Made by a program: the position numbers and the translations under genes
Source of the DNA: UBA117 sp049975245
GTDB lineage: Archaea > Methanobacteriota > Methanobacteria > Methanobacteriales > Methanobacteriaceae
Assembly: GCA_049975245.1 (NCBI GenBank)
Contig: JBNGDB010000010.1
Span: 1 to 64,000 of the forward strand
Length of the DNA: 64,000 nt
Reading direction: 5' to 3'
Notes under the pieces: generated by a model
Seen by the model: only the letters and a program-made list of their open reading frames with translations
Databases searched by the model: none
Told to the model about the DNA's origin: nothing
Shown here: in pieces, positions 46,756 through 55,384 of the stretch
Position numbering within the stretch: the first letter of the stretch is position 1
Layout: each line of letters starts with the position of its first letter

Positions 46756-47443
46756 AAGCGAAAACATTATAGAAATAAATGACCTCAAAAAAAGTTATGA
46801 TAATGGAACTATAAAAGCCTTAAATGGCATAAACCTTAAAATTAAAAAAGGAGAATTTGTTTCTATAATTGGACCATCTGGTTCAGGGAAATCAACCCTC
46901 CTTAATATGATAGGAGCGCTAGATAAAGCAGATGAAGGTTCTATAAATGTTGCAGGCATAGATTTGATGCTTAAAAAAGATTTAAGCAAATTTAGATCCT
47001 GCGAAATTGGTTTTGTATTTCAACTGCATAACTTAATTCCTAATCTCACCGTACTGGAGAATGTACAGATCCCTATGTTTGAAACTCAAGTATCCGGTAA
47101 AGAGATGGAAGAAAGGGCCATGGACCTTCTGAGATCAGTTGAACTTGAACATAAAGTTAACCAGAGACCAACAAAGCTTTCTGGAGGGGAAAGACAGAGA
47201 GTTGCTATTGCAAGGGCGTTAGTGAATCATCCATCCATAGTTTTAGCTGATGAGCCAACAGGAGCTTTAGATTCCAAGACTGGTGACATAATTTTGAATC
47301 TTCTTAAAGACATTCATAAAAAAGAAAATGTGACTCTGGTTATGGTTACACATGAACCTTATGTAGCTAATATGGCAGACAGAATCATAACTGTGCTTGA
47401 TGGAAAAATTATGGAAGAAAAAACTAATAATTTAGGCTCATGA
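46748..47443 (+). CDS. MacB/LolD-type ABC transporter ATP-binding protein
   Basis: A 231-residue ATPase. Walker A GPSGSGKST, Q-loop FQLHNLIPN, signature LSGGERQRVAIARAL, Walker B IVLADEPTGALD and the switch His in VMVTHEP are all intact. It powers the permease encoded immediately upstream and overlapping it. No third component (MacA-like adaptor) is present, as is usual in archaea. Confidence 0.95.
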   Translation: MSKSENIIEINDLKKSYDNGTIKALNGINLKIKKGEFVSIIGPSGSGKSTLLNMIGALDKADEGSINVAGIDLMLKKDLSKFRSCEIGFVFQLHNLIPNLTVLENVQIPMFETQVSGKEMEERAMDLLRSVELEHKVNQRPTKLSGGERQRVAIARALVNHPSIVLADEPTGALDSKTGDIILNLLKDIHKKENVTLVMVTHEPYVANMADRIITVLDGKIMEEKTNNLGS

Positions 47444-47693
47444 TTTAATAAGGGGAGATTGGATCAAACTCTACTTATCTTTTTTAAGCCCTAATTTTCA
47501 AATTTTAGATCAAATAGAAAAATTTAAAGAACTGGATTTAATTTCTTATTTTTAATAATAATATGAAATAAATGGTTAAAATGACATTAGAAGTATTTAT
47601 ACACATAAATCAAATTATTGCACTTATTAAATGTGATACTCTTATTAATTTCATTTTCCATATATCAACTTGATTTTCTAATCAGGTGATTTT

Positions 47694-48467
47694 ATGAAAA
47701 TTATACAATTTTATAAGGACGGAAAAGAAAAAACAGGATTATTAGAAGGAAATGACGTAACTGAACTTTCGTGTTCAATTATTGAAGCAATAAATTCAAC
47801 ATCTATAGAAAATTACATAAATGGCCCTAATTATAAATATGAAGATATTAAAATAAAATCTCCTATTTCGCCTTCTAAAATAATCTGTGTTGGGCTAAAT
47901 TATAAGGATCATGCTAAAGAATTAAACATGGAAATTCCAGAAGAGCCAATTATTTTTATGAAACCCCCTACTTCAGTAATAGGGCATTTGGATACTATTT
48001 TATATCCTTATTCGTCTATGCAGATTGATTATGAGGTGGAAATTGCCGCGGTAATTTCTTGTGAGGCAAAAAATATTAAAAAAGATGAGGCTTCAAATTT
48101 TATTGGAGGATATACGGTTTTAAATGATGTTACTGCTAGGGATCTACAAAGAAAGGACGGTCAATGGACTCGTGCCAAAAGTTTTGATACCTTTTGCCCC
48201 CTAGGACCAGCTATAGAGACAGATATAGATTCTAAAAATCAAAAAATATCTCTTAAACTAAACGGAGAACTTAAACAAAATTCTAATACTAGCAATATGA
48301 TATTCCAAACAGAAGATCTTATAGAGTTTATATCAAATATAATGACCTTAAAACCAGGTGATATTATAGCAACAGGTACTCCTCCGGGTGTAGGTTCTAT
48401 GAATAAGGGTGACGTGGTATCTGCCAAAATAGAGGATATAGGGGTACTTGAAAATTATGTTAAATAA
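47694..48467 (+). CDS. fumarylacetoacetate hydrolase family protein
   Basis: A 257-residue FAH-family protein. ICVGLNYKDHAKEL, DYEVEIAAVI (metal-binding Glu residues), DVTARDLQ, KSFDTFCPLGPAI and IATGTPPGVG are the conserved blocks, in normal order and length. Family members cleave or decarboxylate beta-keto acids such as oxaloacetate, acylpyruvates or 2-hydroxyhepta-2,4-diene-1,7-dioate, using Mg or Mn. Which applies here is unknown; oxaloacetate decarboxylation is plausible. ATG follows CAGGTGATTTT. Convergent with leuS. Confidence 0.9.
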   Translation: MKIIQFYKDGKEKTGLLEGNDVTELSCSIIEAINSTSIENYINGPNYKYEDIKIKSPISPSKIICVGLNYKDHAKELNMEIPEEPIIFMKPPTSVIGHLDTILYPYSSMQIDYEVEIAAVISCEAKNIKKDEASNFIGGYTVLNDVTARDLQRKDGQWTRAKSFDTFCPLGPAIETDIDSKNQKISLKLNGELKQNSNTSNMIFQTEDLIEFISNIMTLKPGDIIATGTPPGVGSMNKGDVVSAKIEDIGVLENYVK

Positions 48468-48553
48468 TTATAAATTTTGTTTTTTTAACTTTGAAAAAAA
48501 TATAATATTAAGAAGTATTTGAAAAATTAATTCAAATAATTCTTTAATATGTT

Positions 48554-51424
48554 TTATTCTATGTAAATAGCTGGTTTGTAGGGTAATGCGTTTTTAGATT
48601 TGCCCTCTGGGTCGTAATCAGGGGTTTTATATAGTTTAATTTCTGCGCCAGCTTCTTTAGATAAAAAATCTTCAGAATTTTTAATAATGGAATATTCATC
48701 TATACGGCCGACATAATTAGTTTTGGTAATTTCTCGGGCAATTTTCTTAGCAAATTCGGCTATTTCTTTTTTATTATCGTGAACGTCCATTTGAATGGAT
48801 TTTCCCATAATTTGTCCGATATCGGGCTTACCTACTTCATTAGCTATCTTAAAAACATCCCATTTCCAGTCGGGAGCAATGTATATATGGATTTTTTCAG
48901 GTTTAACGTCTATAATCTTTTTGATTTCGTTAATATCCTCCAATAAACCCTGAAAAATTTCTTCTGATTTTTGTACTTTTTCGTCTATTAATTCCGGATT
49001 ATACTCTGGCCAAGCTGCTTTTGATACAAATCCATCCCCGCCGTGCTTTTGCCACATTTCTTCACAAGTATGTGGAACAAAGGGGGCCATTAACCTAATC
49101 CAAATATTTAAAACATAATTTAATGTATCAGCCACCTCTTTTAGAATTTCATCATTATTAAGTTCATTTTTCACTCGATAAAGATAATGATCTAAGTCCT
49201 TTTTTAATAAAAAAAGCGACTCTTGCAGCGCTTTTCTAGTCTGAAAACCTTCTAAAGCTTCTGTAGAATCACGTACTCTCATGTGCAATTGATTTATAAG
49301 CCATAAATTTATAGGTTTTAATTGTTCAAATTTTAGGTCTATCTCTTCAAAATCCAATTTATAAGAGGTCAAATTTTCAATTAAATTATCAAATTCTGAA
49401 AACCATTCTAAACGTTTTTTTATCCCTTTCACTTCTTTTTCACGCCAATCAAAATCTTGCCAGGGTTCTGCAGAAGACATTAAGAATAATCTAACCACGT
49501 CAGCTCCGTGATCATTAACTGCATCACTTAAAAGAACCACATTACCTTTAGAAGAAGACATTTTATGTCCTTCCAGAAGTCCCATACCAAAAACAACAGC
49601 ACCTCTTGGCCATTTATTTTCAGGAAAAATGGCAGAGTGATGGAATAGATGGAAAGTCAAATGATTCCCAATAAGATCTTTGGCCGAAAGCCGCCAATCT
49701 AAGGGATACCAATAATTAAATTCATCTTTAATATCTTTAAATAATTCATCACCAATTTCGGGGGAATAATCATTATTAAAATCAATAAAAACGTTTTTGA
49801 AGAAATTATCATCCAAACTTTCAGCATCTATTTTTTTCAAGTAGGGGGCAATGGTATAATAGGCCATGTATATAGTTGAATCACTTAAAGGTTCAATTAT
49901 CCATTGGGGATCCCAGGGAAGTTTTGTACCGAGGCCTATTCTGCGTGAACAAGCCCAATCCTGAAGCCAACCAATATAATATTCAAAATTAGCTTCCACT
50001 TCTTCAGGAACTATTTGCATGTTTCTTAAACATTGGAGAGTTTTTTCTTTCCAATCTTCGTCAGAATATTTCATAAACCACTGATCTTCCATTATACGGA
50101 CCACACATTTGCTTCCACAACGACAAACCACCGGTCTTTCTGCAAAATCATGCATTTTATCTCCCTTTCCAGTTTCAAGGAGTTGTTCTATAATTTTTTC
50201 ACGCGCTTCACTGACAGGAAGATCTTTATAATTATGTATATGCTTGGACATTACTCCTTTAGCATGTTCCAATTTATAAAGTTCATTGGTGGCTTCTTTA
50301 AGTTTAGAATCTTCCTGATTTTTTACTCCAAATTTTTTTATCATATCTTGCGCAGGATATTCTCCGAAGCCCTTTAATTTTATTACATTGCGTGGTTGAA
50401 TTTTAACGACCTTTTCGGTTAAATTATACCTTTCAAGAAGTTCTTGATTTTTTTTCAGATCTTCAAGTGCTATGTAATCAGCTGGAGCATGACCCGGTAC
50501 AGAATAAACTACTCCTGATGCATATTCTGGATCAACAAAGGAAGCAGGGAGTATAGTATGTTCTTCACCAGTCAAAGGATTCTTTGCATATTCCCCAATT
50601 AAATTGGTTACATCCACTTCTTCTAATATTTCTATATCCTTTTTTTGATGGATCAAATTATCATATGCTTTTCTACTGATAATCCAATCTTCATCCCCCA
50701 TTCCAACTTTAACATAATCTTCTTCTGGGTTTAACCATAAATTAGTCACACCAAATATAGTTTCTGGACGAAAAGTTGCAGGAACCAGATAAGATCCATC
50801 TATTTCAAATTTAATAAGTGTTAATTCATTAATGCCTACTCCTTCTCCGTCTAGAAGGTCATGATCTCCCACGGGATTTTCACATTCAGGGCAATATTTA
50901 ACTGGATGAGCTCCTTTGTGGATTAGACCTTTATTTTTTAAAGTTCTAATTTGCCATTCAATAAATTTCTGATATTGGGGATCAATAGTTTTAAATTCTC
51001 TTCTCCAATCAATTGAATATCCCATTTCCTGCATTACGTCCTTATATTCGCTGCTAAAATAATCAACAATATATTGGGGGTCAATAAATTTTTTTAATTC
51101 TGGTTTAGGTACCTTATGTATCTTTTCGTAGATATTTAGCGTCCAAGGATCATTCCGGGCTATTCTTTTAGCAATTCCAATCACCGGGGCACCCGTAACG
51201 TGCCATGCCATGGGGAAAAGTACATTATAACCTTGCATTCGTTTGAATCGAGCATAAACGTCTGGTACTGTATAAGTTCTACCATGTCCAATGTGCATAG
51301 CTCCACTGGGATAGGGATAAGCAACTGTTATAAATAATTTTTCTTGATTATTGGGATCAGCTTCAAATAACTTGTTTTCATTCCATTTTTTTTGCCACTT
51401 TCTTTCTGTATTGATGTCTGTCAA
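48554..51424 (-). CDS. leuS: leucyl-tRNA synthetase, archaeal type
   Basis: A 956-residue class I synthetase. HIGH motif YPSGAMHIGHGRTYT near residue 38, KMSKS motif GHKMSSSKGNV near 620, and a CP1 editing insert (about 200-430, with TFRPETIFGVTNLW). Two zinc-type Cys pairs appear: CPECENPVGD near residue 183 and CRCGSKC near 440. The arrangement with the editing domain and the C-terminal VPHTCEEMW anticodon region is archaeal/eukaryal. The start is TTG 51424, four bases after GGTGGTGA. Upstream 200 bases to cutA hold the promoter. Confidence 0.97.
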   Translation of the reverse strand: MTDINTERKWQKKWNENKLFEADPNNQEKLFITVAYPYPSGAMHIGHGRTYTVPDVYARFKRMQGYNVLFPMAWHVTGAPVIGIAKRIARNDPWTLNIYEKIHKVPKPELKKFIDPQYIVDYFSSEYKDVMQEMGYSIDWRREFKTIDPQYQKFIEWQIRTLKNKGLIHKGAHPVKYCPECENPVGDHDLLDGEGVGINELTLIKFEIDGSYLVPATFRPETIFGVTNLWLNPEEDYVKVGMGDEDWIISRKAYDNLIHQKKDIEILEEVDVTNLIGEYAKNPLTGEEHTILPASFVDPEYASGVVYSVPGHAPADYIALEDLKKNQELLERYNLTEKVVKIQPRNVIKLKGFGEYPAQDMIKKFGVKNQEDSKLKEATNELYKLEHAKGVMSKHIHNYKDLPVSEAREKIIEQLLETGKGDKMHDFAERPVVCRCGSKCVVRIMEDQWFMKYSDEDWKEKTLQCLRNMQIVPEEVEANFEYYIGWLQDWACSRRIGLGTKLPWDPQWIIEPLSDSTIYMAYYTIAPYLKKIDAESLDDNFFKNVFIDFNNDYSPEIGDELFKDIKDEFNYWYPLDWRLSAKDLIGNHLTFHLFHHSAIFPENKWPRGAVVFGMGLLEGHKMSSSKGNVVLLSDAVNDHGADVVRLFLMSSAEPWQDFDWREKEVKGIKKRLEWFSEFDNLIENLTSYKLDFEEIDLKFEQLKPINLWLINQLHMRVRDSTEALEGFQTRKALQESLFLLKKDLDHYLYRVKNELNNDEILKEVADTLNYVLNIWIRLMAPFVPHTCEEMWQKHGGDGFVSKAAWPEYNPELIDEKVQKSEEIFQGLLEDINEIKKIIDVKPEKIHIYIAPDWKWDVFKIANEVGKPDIGQIMGKSIQMDVHDNKKEIAEFAKKIAREITKTNYVGRIDEYSIIKNSEDFLSKEAGAEIKLYKTPDYDPEGKSKNALPYKPAIYIE

Positions 51425-51624
51425 TTTTTCACCACCAGAATCAGCGTAAAGGTATAATAAAATTTATGCAATAAAATTTTTGTTAAATATTTTAACCTAA
51501 TATTTTTAAAATTCAAATTTAAGCCATTTATTATGGCATAGCCAACTTGGATAAATATATCCCATATTCCTAATTAAATTATCACGATAAAATTTAAATT
51601 TCTAATCTCCTCAAAATGAATGAT

Positions 51625-51939
51625 TTATTTAGCTAATTCATTTTCTAACCAATTTAAATAATCTTGAGATCCGTGTATAACAGGTATCGCTAGTATACAG
51701 GGATTATCGTAACTATGAACTTCTTTTACCTTTTCAATTATATTTTCAATTTTACTAGTATCGGTTTTTGCAATTAATAATGATTCAGCGTCTTCTTCCA
51801 TTTGTCCCTCCCAATGGTATATGGATTTGATTGATGGTAAAATATTGGTACAACCAACCAATCTTTCATCTAATAATATTTTTGCTATTTTTTCAGATTC
51901 GACCTTTCCCGATGTGGTAATATATACTAAAATATACAT
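51625..51939 (-). CDS. cutA: divalent-cation tolerance protein CutA
   Basis: A 104-residue trimeric CutA1. YILVYITTSGKVESEKIAKILL, LVGCTNILPSIKSIYHWEGQ and the end HSYDNPCILAIPVIHGSQDYLNWL (here split into shorter blocks in the family alignment) are conserved; the single Cys of GCTN is present. CutA binds copper and other metals, but its function remains unclear. It begins four bases after the nadE stop, so the two are in one operon with nadE first. Confidence 0.93.
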   Translation of the reverse strand: MYILVYITTSGKVESEKIAKILLDERLVGCTNILPSIKSIYHWEGQMEEDAESLLIAKTDTSKIENIIEKVKEVHSYDNPCILAIPVIHGSQDYLNWLENELAK

Positions 51940-51943
51940 TTTA

Positions 51944-52735
51944 TCACCTTATTAGAGGCATTTCTGGCAATACTAATTTATGTCTAGATTGTATAACCAT
52001 ATTTTTGACCCTTATAACTTCCTTCAAAGGAATATTAATAATCTTAGCAACATCTTCTTCATTCATATTTTTATCAATCAAAAGAGTTAACAATTTATCA
52101 AGGGTTTCATAATCTATACCAAGTTCTTCTTCGTCGGTTTGCCCAGGCCAAAGACCTGCTGTAGGAGGTTTATTTATTATTTCTTCAGGGACTCCAATGT
52201 AATTTGCGACTTGACGCACATGTTTTTTGTAAAGGTCTCCTAAAGGTAAAATATCTACCCCACCATCACCATACTTTGTGAAGTAACCAACCAGAAGTTC
52301 TGTTCGATTTCCCGTCCCCACCACCAATCTGTTGAGGATGTTAGCATGATAATAAAGTATGACCATTCTAATTCTTGCTTTTAGATTGCCATAAGCAACT
52401 TGGTTAGCTTTATGTGAACAAATAGTTGAAAATGGTTCAATTAATGAGTCTATGTGTATGATTTCATATTTAATTCCTAAGTTTTTTGCCACTAACTTTG
52501 CATGTTCTAGGTCATCGTAGGAAGTAGTTTCACTGGGCATTATCAATCCTAATATTTTTTCTTTTTCAATTGATTTTGAACATAGATAAGCAACAGTTGA
52601 AGAATCAACACCTCCACTTAGTCCTAAAACAAATCCATCAACATTACATTCTTCAATTTTTTTTTGAAGAAATTTAATTATCTTTTTAAATGCTTTTTCA
52701 TAATTTATTTCATCATTTTTTAATACTTCGTGCAT
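51944..52735 (-). CDS. nadE: NAD+ synthase, ammonia-dependent
   Basis: A 263-residue NadE of the N-type ATP pyrophosphatase family. The P-loop is GLSGGVDSSTVAYL; NRTELLVGYFTKYGDGGVDI binds ATP and the adenylated intermediate (NRTE and YGDG), and PPTAGLWPGQTDEEELG closes the active site. It makes NAD+ from deamido-NAD+ and ammonia; no glutaminase domain is present. The start is ATG 52735 behind CGTGGTTTT; a longer open frame upstream lacks a ribosome site. cutA follows four bases downstream. Confidence 0.95.
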   Translation of the reverse strand: MHEVLKNDEINYEKAFKKIIKFLQKKIEECNVDGFVLGLSGGVDSSTVAYLCSKSIEKEKILGLIMPSETTSYDDLEHAKLVAKNLGIKYEIIHIDSLIEPFSTICSHKANQVAYGNLKARIRMVILYYHANILNRLVVGTGNRTELLVGYFTKYGDGGVDILPLGDLYKKHVRQVANYIGVPEEIINKPPTAGLWPGQTDEEELGIDYETLDKLLTLLIDKNMNEEDVAKIINIPLKEVIRVKNMVIQSRHKLVLPEMPLIR

Positions 52736-52977
52736 AAAACCACGTTTGAACAATTGAGTAGATGGATAATTTATTAAATTTTTAGAATTTTTATAAATAT
52801 ATGTTAGAATCAAATGTATTACTTTTTATTGCATCAAATTTTAGTGATATTCTATAACTTTATAAGTTATTATATATGATAAAAGTTTAAAACTGAAGAT
52901 TTATAATGGTATTATATAGTATTTTCTAAAGCTGATTTTAGACTACTTAACTTATACTAAAAATATGGAGGTATGAA

Positions 52978-53967
52978 ATGGCATTTAGAGATCTTTTTAA
53001 ATTTAACAAAGGAAAAACAACTTTCGTTTTTATTGGAGGTAAAGGTGGCGTAGGTAAAACTACTATGTCTGCTGCCACAGCGCTATGGGCTTCTCAACAA
53101 GGCAAAAAAACATTGATAATATCCACAGATCCAGCCCATTCTTTGGGAGACTCATTTGAAAGAAACATAGGACATGAACCAACACCAATTAAGGAAAACC
53201 TTTATGCAGTAGAAATCGACCCTGAAGTGGCTATGAATGATTATCAAGCAAAAATGAAGGAGCAAGCAGCTTTAAATCCTGGCATGGGAATGGACATGCT
53301 TCAAGATCAAATGGATATGGCTTCTATGGCGCCGGGGATAGATGAAGCAGCAGCTTTTGATAAATTTTTACAGTACATGACCACTGATGAATACGATATT
53401 GTGATATTCGACACTGCTCCTACTGGACACACACTCAGATTCCTTTCTTTCCCAGAAATGATGGATTCCTGGGTGGGGAAAATGATTAAGGTAAGAAAAC
53501 AAATTGGGAGCATGGCTAAAGCATTTAAGAATATTTTACCCTTCATGGGAGATGAAGAAGAGGAAGATAGGGCCTTAGAAGATATGGAAGTCACTAAAAA
53601 GAAGATCAGAGAGGCAAGAGCCGTAATGGCAGATCCAGACAGGACTTCTTTTAAGATGGTGGTTATACCTGAAGAAATGTCCATTTACGAATCTGAAAGG
53701 GCTATGGAAGCACTAAGAAAATATAACATATTTTCTGATGGGGTTATCGTAAACCAGATCTTACCTGAAGAAACTGGATGTGAATTTTGTGAAGCTCGTA
53801 GGAAGTTACAACAAAAGCGTCTTGAAACCATTCATGATAAGTTTGGCAGACAATTAATAGCAGAAGTTCCCCTTCTTAAAGAGGAAGCCAAAGGAATGGA
53901 CACCCTTAAAGAGGTTGCCAATATACTCTATGGGGAATCTGAAGTTCCACAAATTGAAGGTGATTAA
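52978..53967 (+). CDS. arsA: ArsA/Get3 family ATPase
   Basis: A 329-residue ATPase. Deviant Walker A GGKGGVGKTTMS (about 19-30), DPAHSLGDSF switch I, FDTAPTGHTLRFLSFPE switch II. A methionine-rich insertion (about 100-120) and the CEFCEARRKLQ zinc/dimer Cys pair (about C261, C264) are typical of Get3-like archaeal members. Archaeal homologues resemble eukaryotic Get3, which targets tail-anchored proteins to membranes; the same fold also serves arsenite transport, but no arsB is here. I favour a Get3-like role. ATG follows TGGAGGTATGAA. A tiny membrane protein gene follows by 43 bp. Confidence 0.93.
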   Translation: MAFRDLFKFNKGKTTFVFIGGKGGVGKTTMSAATALWASQQGKKTLIISTDPAHSLGDSFERNIGHEPTPIKENLYAVEIDPEVAMNDYQAKMKEQAALNPGMGMDMLQDQMDMASMAPGIDEAAAFDKFLQYMTTDEYDIVIFDTAPTGHTLRFLSFPEMMDSWVGKMIKVRKQIGSMAKAFKNILPFMGDEEEEDRALEDMEVTKKKIREARAVMADPDRTSFKMVVIPEEMSIYESERAMEALRKYNIFSDGVIVNQILPEETGCEFCEARRKLQQKRLETIHDKFGRQLIAEVPLLKEEAKGMDTLKEVANILYGESEVPQIEGD

Positions 53968-54010
53968 TTAATTCATTTTATTTCCTTTTAAATTATTAGA
54001 GGTGTTTTAA

Positions 54011-54172
54011 ATGAAAGATAATCAAAAAAATGCAATTTTGAGTTTAGTTGGAGGTATTGGTCTTTTAGTTATGTTAGGTGGAATTTTTGGATTATATCCA
54101 TTTAATTATGGTCTATTAGGAGCAATAGCCATCTGGATAGTTGCCGGTGTATTGAAAGCATATTTTGCCTAA
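54011..54172 (+). CDS. small two-helix membrane protein, 53 residues
   Basis: Starts at ATG behind AGGTGTTTTAA and ends TAA. The product begins MKDNQKNAILSLVGG and has two hydrophobic segments (about 8-26 and 33-52) separated by YPFNYG. I recognise no named family. Short spacing (43 bp) places it directly after the ArsA/Get3 gene in the same direction, so co-transcription is likely. Since Get3 proteins handle small tail-anchored or hydrophobic clients, a functional link is possible but unproven. Confidence 0.7.
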   Translation: MKDNQKNAILSLVGGIGLLVMLGGIFGLYPFNYGLLGAIAIWIVAGVLKAYFA

Positions 54173-54228
54173 TACTCTAATAACTTTTTTAATATCCTTA
54201 ACCTATATTCGTACTTTTCCAGGGGAAT

Positions 54229-54597
54229 ATGTTAATTAAAGATGTTAAAGATGGAAAATATTTCACATCATTGGATGAAACTATTTTATGTGAGTTATTA
54301 CATCCAAAAAACGATATAAAAGCTTTTAAAATGAATTTTAGTTTAGCTTACGCTTTTTTAGAGCCGGAAAAATCTTCTCTACCTCATAAAATAAAAAATT
54401 CTGTTGAAGTTTACTATATCCTAGAGGGTATAGGATTAATGCATGTTGATGACGAGATTAGGAAAGTTAAAGAAGGTCAGGCGATTTATATTCCTCCAAA
54501 TTCCATACAATATATTGAAAATGCGGGAAATTCAGTATTAAAGATTTTATGCATAGTTTCACCGCCATGGAAATCAGAGAACGAGGAACTGGAGTAA
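54229..54597 (+). CDS. cupin domain protein
   Basis: A 122-residue single cupin. The beta-barrel motifs are recognisable: HKIKNSVEVYYILEGIGLMHVDDE (His and Glu of motif 1, G-x5-H-x-H-like but with His-Lys-Ile replacing the usual second His) and YIPPNSIQYIENAGNS for motif 2. Metal-binding residues are thus incomplete at one position. Cupins of this size bind small ligands or isomerise sugars; the substrate is unknown. ATG follows CAGGGGAAT, 56 bp after the small membrane protein gene, possibly the same transcript. Convergent with cbiE. Confidence 0.85.
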   Translation: MLIKDVKDGKYFTSLDETILCELLHPKNDIKAFKMNFSLAYAFLEPEKSSLPHKIKNSVEVYYILEGIGLMHVDDEIRKVKEGQAIYIPPNSIQYIENAGNSVLKILCIVSPPWKSENEELE

Positions 54598-54601
54598 CTG
54601 G

Positions 54602-55225
54602 TTAATAAATTACCATAACACACATGTAACTAAAATTGTAATTTAATACTTTCTCTAGCGACGTTTCTACTACTTTTTCATCTTCATAACTAAGCTTTTC
54701 ACATATTGCTACTTTTTTTAGAGGATTAACACCATTATCTATTAAAAAATTAACTATTTCTTTTACATTAAAATTGGGGAGTATTATGGTGGGTTTATCA
54801 TTATCTATTGTAGATATTAGCTCTTTTGAAACACCTTTACCATGTATGGTTACTAAATCTGCGCTATCCCAAGGCAAGAGTAGCCTAGCGGCACATAACT
54901 GAATAGAGCTTATACCCGGAATAACTTCTATTTCAACATCTTTTGACATTTTTATAACTGTTTTTAGTAGTCCAGAAAATCCAGGATCTCCTGTAGAGAG
55001 AATGCAAACATTTAAACCATTTTTTACATTTTTAATTCCATATTCAATTTGTTCTTTTATTTGTTCTGGGTGAAGATTTATCTTTTCAGCACCAACATTT
55101 TCAAATAAATCATTGGCTCTCTTACTACCAATAACAATATCAGATGATTTTACAACATTTATGGCGGCTAATGTTAAATAATCCTTTGAACCAGGTCCAA
55201 TTCCAGTAATATAAAGTTTTGACAT
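54602..55225 (-). CDS. cbiE: cobalt-precorrin-7 (C5)-methyltransferase
   Basis: A 207-residue SAM-dependent tetrapyrrole methyltransferase. YITGIGPGSKDYLTLAA at the start, ILSTGDPGFSGL (SAM loop) and EVIPGISSIQLCAARL are the CbiE/CobL-N signature. It methylates C5 in anaerobic corrinoid synthesis, needed for the methyl-transfer cofactor of methanogenesis. Its partner CbiT (C15) is not adjacent or fused here. ATG follows GAGGATTAAG. It is convergent with the cupin gene, ends four bases apart. Confidence 0.92.
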   Translation of the reverse strand: MSKLYITGIGPGSKDYLTLAAINVVKSSDIVIGSKRANDLFENVGAEKINLHPEQIKEQIEYGIKNVKNGLNVCILSTGDPGFSGLLKTVIKMSKDVEIEVIPGISSIQLCAARLLLPWDSADLVTIHGKGVSKELISTIDNDKPTIILPNFNVKEIVNFLIDNGVNPLKKVAICEKLSYEDEKVVETSLEKVLNYNFSYMCVMVIY

Positions 55226-55384
55226 CTTAATCCTCTAGATGAATGCTTTATTGTTAAAGATCATTTTTTTTGTCTTATTTTTATTTTGTTTTAAATAATT
55301 AATATGACTTATTGTCCTTAGTAATAAAAATCTTTATTTTTAGTGAGTAACATAATACTTATATCAATCTATTCAGTGAAAATT

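Noticed and set aside
52978..53967. Arsenite pump role for the ArsA homologue
   Set aside because: No arsB, arsR or arsenate reductase nearby, and the CxxC and Met-rich insert fit archaeal Get3-like ATPases better.
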